Origin: Portunus trituberculatus | Taxonomy: Eukaryota; Arthropoda; Malacostraca; Decapoda; Portunidae | Length of the DNA stretch: 64,000 nucleotides | Assembly (NCBI RefSeq): GCF_017591435.1 | Contig: NC_059283.1 | Coordinates: forward strand, 10,782,404 to 10,846,403 | Direction: 5' to 3' | Shown here: positions 1 through 64,000 of the stretch, piece by piece | Layout: the number at the start of each line of letters is the position of its first letter | Position numbering within the stretch: position 1 is the first letter of the stretch | The notes under the pieces: generated by a model | Database searches by the model: none | Told to the model about the DNA's origin: nothing | Seen by the model: only the letters and a program-made list of their open reading frames with translations | Position numbers and translations under genes: made by a program

Positions 1-1986
1 ATTTATAAAAATATACAAAGAAGGTGAGAAAAATTTGTACCAATAAGACAACATAGAGAAGTTGGAAAGCAGGACTGGTTTAACGATAGATGTGAAAAGG
101 CTAGAACAAGAAAAGAGGATGCATGGAAGAGGTGGAGAAGGAAAAGACGGATTAAGCAGTGGGAAAGTTACAAAAGAGCAAGAAATGAATATGTGTTGAT
201 TAGAAGAGAAGAAAGAAAGAAACAAGAAAAGGATATAATTGATAAATGTAAAGACCAACCAAGGCTTTTTACAGACATGTGAACAACAACATCAAAAATA
301 GAAAGTATTGAAAGTTTAGAAGTAAATGGAGTATGCAGTGAAGATCCCAGGAAATGGCAGAGGCTATGAATGGATGCTTTCGGAAGGTATTCACAAAGGA
401 GACTGCTTTTGACAAACCACTGGTAATGGAACAGAAAGGGATTATGAAGGAGTTTCAAGTAACTGTGGAGGAGATCAAGAACATGATGGGGAGTTTAGAA
501 GTGAGAAAAGCTGTGGGACCTGATGGGGTATCAGGATGGATTTTAAGAGAATGCAGGAGCAATTGGCAGAAAAAGTTTGTGAAGTAATTGATGCCTCATT
601 AAGGGAAGGTGTAGTGCCCCAAGACTGGAAAAGAGCTAACATTGTCCCAATCTATAAATCAGGTAACAAGAGAGACCCATTGAACTATAGACCAGTGTCA
701 CTTACAAGTGTGGTAGCTAAGATGTGTGAGAGGGTGGTGAAGAATAGATGGACAGACTTCTTGGAGAAAAATGACATACTTTGTGAGTGTCAATTTGGTT
801 TTAGAAAAGGGCGTTCATGCACGACAAACCTGATATGTTACTATTCGAGGGTGATAGATGTAATACAGGAAAGAGATGGTTGGGCTGATGGAATATATCT
901 GGATTTAAAAAAGGCCTTTGATAAGGTACCACACCAGAGACTGATCTGGAAACTTGAAATGGTAGGAGGAGTGCATGGCAGTTTACTAAAATGGATGGAA
1001 GACTTTTGGTAGGAAGAGAAATGAGAACAATAATTAAGGACAGACCATCAGAATGGGGATTGGTGGAGAGTGGAGTTCCACAGGGATCAGTGTTGGCACC
1101 AGTAATGTTCGCAGTCTACATAAATGACATGGTGGATGGGGTGTCCAGTTATGTGAGCCTATTTGCAGGCGATGCAAAATTGTTAAGAAAAGTGAGATGT
1201 GACAAAGATTGCGAACTACTCCAGGAAGACTTGGACAGAATATGGAAATGGAGCTGTACATGGCAAATGGAGTTCAACACGACAAAATGCAAGAAAATAG
1301 AGTTTGGCAAGAGTGAAAGAAGAATCAGGAGTATGTACAAGATAGGAAATGAAGACATAAAACCAGTCATGAAGAAAAAGACCTTGGGGTGACAATTACC
1401 AATGACCTATCGCCAGAGAGACATATAAACAAAATAATTGGAGAAGTATTGAACTTATTGAGGAACATAAGAGTGGCGTTCGTATATCTAGATGAAGAAA
1501 TGATGAAGAAAATAATTACTGCAATGATAAGACCGAGGCTTGAATATGCAACAATACAGTGGGCTCGAACTTAAAGAAACACATAAGGAAACTAGAGAAA
1601 GTACAGAGGGCTGCAACAAAATGGTGCCTGACTTAAGAGATTTGACTTATGAAGACAGACTGAAAAGAATGCAACTTCCAACCCTGGAAAACAGAAGAAA
1701 GGGAGACCTGATAGCAATATACAGAGTGATGATTGGCATGGAAAAAATGGATAGGGAAGATCTGTGTATGTGGAATGGAAGAATGTCGAGAGGGCATGGG
1801 AAAAACTAAAATGGCCACTTATAGGAGAGATGTGAAAAATATAGCTTCCCTCATAGAAGGGTGGAAGCATGGAATAGTTTAGACGTGGAAGTGGTCAACG
1901 CAAGGAATATTCATGATTTTAAGAAAAAGCTGGACATTAACAGATATGGAGACGGGACAACACGAGCATAGCTCTTTTCCGTATGT
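1..1986 (+). mobile_element. LINE family A copy 1 (CR1/jockey-like), 5' part outside the window
   Basis: Starts inside ORF2 downstream of the endonuclease; position 1 matches position 4278 of copy 2. Visible are the RT blocks NYRPVSL, QFGFRKGRSC, YLDLKKAFDKVPH, GVPQGSVLAP and a C-terminal region with YEDRLKRMQLPTLENRR. The reading frame is broken several times by single-base changes. The catalytic FADD box reads FAGD here. It ends at CCGTATGTTACA without its own (AC)n tail, where another LINE 3' fragment takes over. Confidence 0.9.
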
Positions 1987-2166
1987 TACAAACATGGAAC
2001 AGTTTGAGTGAGGAAGTGGTGTCAGCAACGTGTGTGCACAGTTTTAAAGAAAAATTGGATAAGTGTATATATGGAGACTGGGCCACACGAGCATAAAACC
2101 CAGGCCCTGTAAAACTACAACTAGGCAAATACACACACACACATACATACACACACACACACACAC
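1987..2166 (+). mobile_element. LINE 3'-end fragment with (AC)n tail
   Basis: Encodes remnants matching the C-terminal end of the same LINE group (SEEVVSA, HSFKEKLDK, YGD). It finishes in the shared terminus ACTAGGCAAATAC followed by (AC)n at 2130-2166. Only the last 150 bp or so of an element are present. Confidence 0.7.
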
Positions 2167-2348
2167 GTGTAGCCCCTGTTCACCTAGCAGTGAGTAGGTA
2201 CGGGATGTAAATCGAGAAGTTGTGACCTTGTTGTCCCGGTGTGTGGTGTGTGCCTGGTCTCAGGCCTATCCGAAGATCGGAAATAATGAGCTCTGAGCTC
2301 GTTCCGTAGGGTAACGTCTGGCTGTCTCGTCAGAGACTGCAGCAGACA

Positions 2349-2349
<1 letters not shown>
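2167..2349 (+). repeat. Probable tRNA-derived SINE-like repeat
   Basis: Lies between two (AC)n tracts. TAGCAGTGAGTAGG at 2185-2198 resembles a Pol III A box and the unit ends in (AC)n. I cannot identify a clear B box. The CACCTAGCAGTGAGTAGGTA start is, from memory, typical of a decapod interspersed repeat. Confidence 0.45.
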
Positions 2350-2385
<36 letters not shown>

Positions 2386-2456
2386 GTCTCCATATAGTCA
2401 TGTTAACTGTTGATTAGCAAAATAATGTCCAGAGAAGGTAAATATAAACTATAGCC

Positions 2457-5400
2457 TGCGTTTGAGCCATCAGCTGGTTTGTTTACATCTGCGCAACATG
2501 GCGGCCGTGAACTCGAAAGATGAATCAGACTTCACAGGATTTCAAGGAATAATGGAGAAGAGCGCTTATGTGAAGAAAATTCTGGAGTTGGAAGGTAAAA
2601 TTGAAAACTGTTTGAAAAGTATGGGGCCTGGAAACGAGTTATGACAATGTAATGAAGAGTGTGCCGATATGAAGAAGGAAAATGAAGCACTGAAAGAGGA
2701 AGTTAAGCTAATTAAAGTGAATTGCGAAAAATGTGGAGAATCTCTAGGAAAAGTGATGGAGAAGCAGGCTGAATGGAAAAAAGTCAGGAAGTGGAAAGAA
2801 AGGAGGTAAATTACAAAGTTGCAAGTCTGGAAAAGGAAATCAAAGAGTCTGGGAGAAAACTTTGGGCCTTGCTGAAATTATAGATCAACAGATCATAGAA
2901 GAGAAGATTGCTGAGAAAGTGGTGAAGGTTATTAAATCAAATGAGACATTGGTGAGGGAAACTGTAGACAAAAAGAGATGTGTGGTGATATTTGGTGTGG
3001 AGGAGGATAAGACACCGAGTAAAATGGAGAGAGAGAAAACATAAAAAGGTGATAAATAATATCATTAATGTGGTGCAGGAGGAGGAAAAGACCTAGTACA
3101 AGAAATAGAGGACTTCCATAGAATTGGAAAGTTCACAAGAGAAGGTATGAGGCCAATAAGAATCAAACTTAAGTCACAAAAGGATGTAGATGAATTGGTG
3201 GAGAAGTCATGGAGGCTAGCCCAGCAGGAAACAACAAGGAAGATTTGGTTGAGAAGAGATCTCGGTGAAAAGGAAAGAGAAATGTTAAATGAGTTGAGAA
3301 AGGAGGCTTTGAAAAAAATGAAGAGAGGACAGAAGAGGAGAAGAAAGAGTTTTTCTGGAGAATCTTGGATATGAGACTGAGGAAGTGGTTCATAACCCAG
3401 AAAAGTACAGCAAGAAAGGACTAAAGAAACTTACGTATGAGCGGAATGTAATGTATTCCAACATAAATGGAGTGATATCGGGATTTTAGAACTCAACGAT
3501 TACTTGAGGGACAAGAACCCAGATATTGTGGGTCTTACTGAAACAAAACTGAGAGAGGAGAAGACCTGATGATGGTTGGAGAAGGAAATATAATGTTTGG
3601 AAAAGAAATAGAGTAGGTAAGATGGGAGGAGGAGTGATGTTGCTGGTTAAAAAGATATAAAGGTGGATCAAGTGAAAGAAGGTATGGGAAAGGCAGAAGT
3701 GCTAAAGATCAGAGCAGAAACTAATGAAGGAAAAAGAGGCACTACATAGTGGTGTACGTACCACCTAAGACAAATGCATGGTCAGTACAGGAATATGAAG
3801 AAATGATAAGTGATACAGGAACATGTCTGGAAGAAATGTTGGGTGGCTGTGAACGAACTATAATGATGGGAGATTTTAATTGTAAAGAGGTGTGTTGGGA
3901 GGACTGGTCAATGGAAGGATCAGAGACAACATGGGGAAATACACTATTGACACTGGCAATGGAAAATGTGTTAACTCAGTGGGTCAAAGAAGATACTAGG
4001 TTTGGAGGAGAGGGAGCATCGTCAAGACTGGACTTGGTCTTTAGTACAGAGCCAATGGTCATTGAGGAGATGAGGGTGGAGTGCCCTTTAGCAAAGAGTG
4101 ATCATGCAGTTTTGGAGTTCAAGGTGATAGATGAAGAGAAATCTAGAAGAAATGAAGAATATAAAGTGGGAAGATGGAATTATGCCAAGACAGATTTTGG
4201 AAACCTAAAGAAATTCTTTCAAGAGACAAATTGGATGAAATTCAAGAGTGCTAAGGAGCAAATGAAAAGTGGAAGGAATTTATAAAAATATACAAAGAAG
4301 GTGAGAAAAATTTGTACCAATAAGACAACATAGAGAAGTTGGAAAGCAGGACTGGTTTAACGATAGATGTGAAAAGGCTAGAACAAGAAAAGAGGATGCA
4401 TGGAAGAGGTGGAGAAGGAAAAGACGGATTAAGCAGTGGGAAAGTTACAAAAGAGCAAGAAATGAATATGTGTTGATTAGAAGAGAAGAAAGAAAGAAAC
4501 AAGAAAAGGATATAATTGATAAATGTAAAGACCAACCAAGGCTTTTTACAGACATGTGAACAACAACATCAAAAATAGAGAAAGTATTGAAAGTTTAGAA
4601 GTAAATGGAGTATGCAGTGAAGATCCCAGGAAATGGCAGAGGCTATGAATGGATGCTTTCGGAAGGTATTCACAAAGGAGACTGCTTTTGACAAACCACT
4701 GGTAATGGAACAGAAAGGGATTATGAAGGAGTTTCAAGTAACTGTGGAGGAGATCAAGAATATGATGGGGAGTTTAGAAGTGAGAAAAGCTGTGGGACCT
4801 GATGGGGTATCAGGATGGATTTTAAGAGAATGCAGGAGCAACTGGCAGAAAAAGTTTGTGAAGTAATTGATGCCTCATTAAGGGAAGGTGTAGTGCCCCA
4901 AGACTGGAAAAGAGCTAACATTGTCCCAATCTATAAATCAGGTAACAAGAGAGACCCATTGAACTATAGACCAGTGTCACTTACAAGTGTGGTAGCTAAG
5001 ATGTGTGAGAGGGTGGTGAAGAATAGATGGACAGACTTCTTGGAGAAAAATGACATACTTTGTGAGTGTCAATTTGGTTTTAGAAAAGGGCGTTCATGCA
5101 CGACAAACCTGATATGTTACTATTCGAGGGTGATAGATGTAATACAGGAAAGAGATGGTTGGGCTGATGGAATATATCTGGATTTAAAAAAGGCCTTTGA
5201 TAAGGTACCACACCGGAGACTGATCTGGAAACTTGAAATGGTAGGAGGAGTGCATGGCAGTTTACTAAAATGGATGGAAGACTTTTGGTAGGAAGAGAAA
5301 TGAGAACAATAATTAAGGACAGACCATCAGAATGGGGCTTGGTGGAGAGTGGAGTTCCACAGGGATCAGTGTTGGCACCAGTAATGTTCGCGGTCTACAT

Positions 5401-6286
5401 AAATGACATGGTGGATGGGGTGTCCAGTTATGTGAGCCTATTTGCAGACGATGCAAAATTGTTAAGAAAAGTGAGATGTGACAAAGATTGCGAACTACTC
5501 CAGGAAGACTTGGACAGAATATGGAAATGGAGCTGTACATGGCAAATGGAGTTCAACACGACAAAATGCAAGAAAATAGAGTTTGGCAAGAGTGAAAGAA
5601 GAATCAGGAGTATGTACAAGATAGGAAATGAAGACATAAAACCAGTCATGAAGAAAAAGACCTTGGGGTGACAATTACCAATGACCTATCGCCAGAGAGA
5701 CATATAAACAAAATAATTGGAGAAGTATTGAACTTATTGAGGAACATAAGAGTGGCGTTCGTATATTTAGATGAAGAAATGATGAAGAAAATAATTACTG
5801 CAATGATAAGACCGAGGCTTGAATATGCAACAATACAGTGGGCTCGAACTTAAAGAAACACATAAGGAAACTAGAGAAAGTACAGAGGGCTGCAACAAAA
5901 ATGGTGCCTGACTTAAGAGATTTGACTTATGAAGACAGACTGAAAAGAATGCAACTTCCGACCCTGGAAAACAGAAGAGAAAGGGGAGACCTGATAGCAA
6001 TATACAGAATGATGATTGGCATGGAAAAAATGGATAGGGAAGATCTGTGTATGTGGAATGAAAGAGTGTCGAGAGGGCATGGGAAAAAATTAAAAATGGC
6101 CACTTATAGGAGAGATGTGAAAAAATATAGCTTCCCTCATAGAAGGGTGGAAGCATGGAATAGTTTAGACGTGGAAGTGGTCAACGCAAGGAATATTCAT
6201 GATTTTAAGAAAAAGCTGGACATTAATAGATATGGAGACGGGACAACACGAGCATAGCTCTTTTCCCGTATGTTACAATTAGGTAA

Positions 6287-6313
<27 letters not shown>
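2457..6313 (+). mobile_element. LINE family A copy 2, full length (CR1/jockey-like)
   Basis: About 3.86 kb. The 5' end TGCGTTTGAGCC is shared with copy 4, which supports a true 5' terminus. ORF1 starts at ATGGCGGCC near 2500, with a coiled-coil-like Lys/Glu region and an RRM-like stretch (RCVVIFGVEE; RPIRIKLKS; KIWLRRDLGE). ORF2 has an APE endonuclease (LTETKL; MGDFNCKEVCW; SRLDLVFS; KSDHAVLEF), then RT with an intact FADD box and a C-terminal region. Single-base frame breaks interrupt both ORFs, for example at the WMEDFW stop near 5290. The 3' end is ATTAGGTAAATAC then (AC)n at 6290-6313, with no poly(A). It is very similar to copy 1 over their overlap. Confidence 0.92.
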
Positions 6314-6317
<4 letters not shown>

Positions 6318-9058
6318 AAGCTAAGGCCTGAAATAAAGCTAGATTTGTTCAATGTAAAACACTACAAAGTATGGAGAAATGATAGAAAAAATAAAGGAGG
6401 TGGTGGTACAGTATAATGGTTTTTATTAAGGAAGATCTGATAGTGAAGGAGGTGAACTTTAGTAAGGGAAATGAGGAAGTGATAAGTATGCTTATAACAG
6501 ATGGTAAGAGGGACATTAATATTATAACAATATACATACCACCCAGAACCAGTGCTTGGAACTATGAACAGTATCAAATGGTGATGAGAAATATTCTGGA
6601 CAGAATGAAGCAGGAACTCATCAGAAAGGATAGAGTGATGATAGTCAGGGACTTTAATTATAAGGAAATAGTGTGGGAAGACTACAAAGTGGTGAATGGT
6701 GGTGAGTGGGCAGAGGAATTGTTAAACGTAGCAACAAATAACTTGATGACACAGTGGGTGAGATCACCAACAAGGTGCAGGGGACAGGATGTTGCAGCGA
6801 GGTTGGATTTGGTATTTACCAGGGGCATCTCCCTAAAAGAGGAAACTGAACATGAATGTCCCTTGGGGAAAAGTGACCATGATGTCCTAAGTTTTGAGCT
6901 GAATACGGAATTAAGCACGGAAAAGAGTGTGGAGCACAGGGAGGAAAAATAAAATTATGTTAGGTCAAATCATAACCATATAAGAGAGTTCTTTAATGAA
7001 ATTGACTGGTCTGTGGTATACCAGGAAGGGGATATGCAATTGAAATACAATAAATTTATGGATTTATATAACTCTGCTGTGAAGAAGTTTGTGCCATATC
7101 ACAGAAAGAGGACTTTGAATAATAAACAGTGGTTTAATAGAAATTGTGAAGAAGCAAAAAAAAGAACAAAGAAAAGGCATGGAAGAAACTTAAGAAAAAC
7201 AGTGATGTATTATCAAGAGAAGTTTACAAAACAGCAAGGAATAGATATGTTGAAGTAAAGAGAACAGCACAAAAGGAATATGAACAGAGAGTGGTGGAAA
7301 ACTGTGATAGTAACCTTAAAATGTTTTACAAATTCATAAATGGAAAACTAAATAAAAGGGAGGCAATAGAAAAAGTAAAAAATGGGGAAGAAGTATATGA
7401 AGATGCTGGAGATATAGCTGAAATATTGAACGACAACTTTTGCAAAGGGTTTACAAAGGAGGAGCATTTTATAGGAGAAAGGCCTACGGAAATAAAGCAA
7501 ATGAAGGACATCATGGTTACTAAAGAAGATATAAGGAAAATTATAATTAACTTGGATATTAATAAATCAATGGTGCCTGATGGCATATCTGGGAGGTTGC
7601 TAAAAGAATGTAAGGATCAATTGTTGAACACCATATTTGATATTGTGGAAACTTCCATACGAACAGGAATAGTCCCGAAAGAGTGGAAAAGAGCTGACAT
7701 TGTGCCTATATATATGAATGGTAGTAGAATGGAACCATTAAATTACAGGCCAGTATCGTTGAATAGTATATTGTGCAAGGTATGTGAAGAAGTAATTAAA
7801 GCTAAGTGGAGTGAAATAATTCTGAGTGAAAGGCAGTTTGGTTTCAGAAAAGGAAGATCGTGCGTATCCAATTCATTATGTTTTTATTCAAGAGTGACTG
7901 ACATACTATAACATAGAGGGTTGGATGCTATTTACCTGGACTTGAGAAAGGCCTTTGATAAAGTGGCACACAATAAACTGATGTGGAAACTAAAGAAGAT
8001 TGGAGGAGTAAGTGATAAACTAGCAAAATGGATGGAAAATTACTTAGTGGGAAGAGAAATGTGAAGAGTAGTGAAAGGAAAGAAGTCAGAGTGGAAAAAG
8101 GTAACCAGTGGAGTTCCACAAGGGTCAGTGCTTGGTCCCATCTTGTTTTTGATTTATGTTAATGATATGCCAGTAGGAATTGACAGTTACATGAATATGT
8201 TTGCAGACGATACTAAAATTATGAGGAGAGTAAAGAATGTGGAAGATTGTAACAAGTTACAGGAAGATCTTGATAAAATATATGAGTGGAGTAAAAAGTG
8301 GCAGATGGAATTTAATATAAACAAGAGCCATGTTATGAAAATGGGAAGAAGTAGATACAGACCAAACAGGGATTACAGGCTGGGTGATGAGAAAATTGAA
8401 GAGACCAATGAGGAGAAAGACCTAGGAGAAACAGTGCAAAACACTTTGTCACCGGAGAAACACATTAACAAGATATTTTGGAAAACATAACATGCTTCAA
8501 AATATTGGTCTTGCATTCCACTACCTAGATGAAGGAATGATGAAGAAGATACTATGCACTTTAATAAGACCCCAGTTAGAATATGCAGCTTGTGTCTGGT
8601 CACCGCACATGAAGAAAAATGTGAAGAAGGTGGAAAGGGTACAGAGGCTGGCAACAAGTATGGTACCAGGACTCAGGGAGTTAGACTATGAGGAAAGACT
8701 GAGGAAACTGGGGCTGACCACATTAGAAGAGAGAAGAACAAGGGGAGACATGATAACTGTGTATAAATTGGTGAACAAGATTGATATATTGGACAGAGAG
8801 TCAATAAAGGTGACCACAAGTAATTATCTCCGAGGACATAGAAAAAACTAATAAAAGACATCTGTCTAAATGACGTGAGAAAGTACAGTTTCCCACATCG
8901 TAGTATTGATAAGTGGAATAAACTGAGCAGTGATGTCGTTGATGTGCAGTGTGTGTCAATCAGATGAAAGAGAGATAGGACAGGAGTGGCCAAGGAGGCA
9001 GGATGCAGAGAGCTTAGCTCGGGCCCTGTAATACAAAAATAGGTGAATACAAATAGGT

Positions 9059-9102
<44 letters not shown>
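6314..9102 (+). mobile_element. LINE family C, ORF2-containing, 5' truncated
   Basis: A diverged relative of family A. Endonuclease remnants run from about 6320, with RDFNYKEIVW (the Gly of GDFN is Arg), AARLDLVF and KSDHDVLSF. RT blocks are NYRPVSL, RQFGFRKGRSC, YLDLRKAFDKV, GVPQGSVLGP and an intact FADD. The C-terminal region includes EERRTRGDMI. Frame breaks occur near 6950, 7910, 8060 and 8490. The 3' end carries a doubled AATAGGTRAAYAC motif then (AC)n at 9061-9102. Its 5' edge abuts the (AC)n tail of copy 2. Confidence 0.88.
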
Positions 9103-9104
<2 letters not shown>

Positions 9105-9583
9105 CAGTGGTATGGTCTCCGAGTTCTAAAAAGGATATAAGAAAATTGGAAAGGATACAGAAGATTGCTACAAAGATGGTGCCAGAATCAAAGGACCTCA
9201 CATATGAAGAAGGACTGAAGGAAACAGGACTGCCAACCTTACAAGATAGAAGAGAATGCAGGGACCTAATAACAATATATAAAATAGTAAATAATATTGA
9301 AAAGATATACAAAGAAGCCCTGGTGCTGTTGACAGAAGAAGATGGAAGGACAAGAGGACATGAAAAGAAGATCAGGATGAGGCAGTTTGTGAAGGATATT
9401 GGAAAGTACAGTTTTCCACACAGAACGGTGGAAAAATGGAATGCATTGGATTATGGAATTGTCACAGCACATAGTGTGCATAGCTTTAAAGAAAAACTAG
9501 ATAAATGGAGATATGGAGACAGGACACTATGAGCCCCACTCGAACCCTGTACATTACAACTGGTAAATACACACACACACACA
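9103..9583 (+). mobile_element. LINE 3'-end fragment (family A/C-like)
   Basis: One open stretch of about 141 codons encodes the RT C-terminal region (KKDIRKLERIQKIATKMVPE; YSFPHRTVEKWNALD; SFKEKLDKWRYGD). It starts directly at the (AC)n tail of the preceding LINE and ends CTGGTAAATAC(AC)n at 9570-9583, 88 bp from the exon 81 splice donor. Confidence 0.85.
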
Positions 9584-9671
9584 ACTAGAAAGGTTCAGAA
9601 AGGTAACTTTTGTCATGAAATAATAGCCCTAAACACTTCACAAGGTAGACATACACTAAACATAGACTTGC

Positions 9672-63681
<54,010 letters not shown>

Positions 63682-64000
63682 CTGTAAACCAAACATTCCA
63701 CTGACTTATCTTTCATAACTTTTTCTCAGCTGAGTGTCATCATTAAGACAGAAACTGTCAACGGTAGACCCTCGGGGTTTGTGCACAATCACATACCATT
63801 GAATAACATAAATGTGAATCAAGAAAATCTCAAATCCAGGCTTGAATGTAAAGAAGTAATTTTGAGTAAGGGCAGAAGCCAATCAGTAATTGTGGTTGGC
63901 TGAATCTTATGAAGCAGCTGAATTTTTTTTATTTTATAATTTTGGAATGATGAGATTGTTTGGTCGTTTATATGAGAGAAAAGTTTACACATACACCATC

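Noticed and set aside
1034..1370. Antisense open frames opposite the LINE reverse transcriptase, repeated in every LINE A copy
   Set aside because: They are conserved only because the LINE copies are near identical. Composition is that of a shadow frame.
2384..2456. CCCGTCTCCATAT next to (AC)n, resembling an inverted piece of the LINE A 3' end
   Set aside because: Only about 13 bases match the complement of the LINE end (ATATGGAGACGGG), too short to call an inverted fragment.

Overview
The window is eukaryotic DNA, most likely from a decapod crustacean and probably a crab. It contains one very large, intron-rich gene on the minus strand, dense dinucleotide microsatellites, and abundant non-LTR retrotransposons whose 3' ends run into (AC)n. 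The crab assignment rests on recalled resemblance of the LINE families and the piggyBac-like MITE to decapod repeats. No database search was possible.

The host gene fills about 9.67-63.68 kb and runs off both ends. I could join 81 exons by splice sites and reading frame. They total 13,294 bp (about 4,431 residues) with every junction in frame. The product is an extracellular mosaic of 25 complete MAM domains, one partial MAM at each edge, and three LDL-receptor class A (LDLa) modules, with Ser/Thr/Pro-rich linkers between some units. It is a MAM and LDL-receptor class A domain-containing protein (MALRD1-like). The amino terminus lies beyond the right edge and the carboxyl terminus beyond the left edge. 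No signal peptide or membrane segment is visible.

Layout from left to right. 1-9.58 kb: a head-to-tail chain of plus-strand LINE copies separated by (AC)n tracts, lying in the intron after the last visible exon. 9.67-28.03 kb: exons 81 to 48, with a Tc1-like transposon (10.93-12.36 kb), a long inverted-repeat element (19.2-19.6 kb), a pogo/Tigger-derived element (23.37-24.06 kb) and a tRNA-derived SINE (24.17-24.54 kb). 28.03-37.97 kb: a 9.9-kb intron filled mainly by minus-strand LINEs, one of which is interrupted by a second LINE family. 37.97-63.68 kb: exons 47 to 1, with MITEs of the Tigger, piggyBac and hAT types, a second SINE and a compound (CT)n(AT)n microsatellite of about 565 bp.

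The genes do not form a pathway: there is one structural or adhesion-type host gene, and everything else is mobile or repeat DNA in its introns. The most interesting signals are the LINE chain built through (AC)n tails, the clustering of TE edges within 8-90 bp of splice donors, paired cysteine loss in individual MAM and LDLa modules, and four GC-AG introns.
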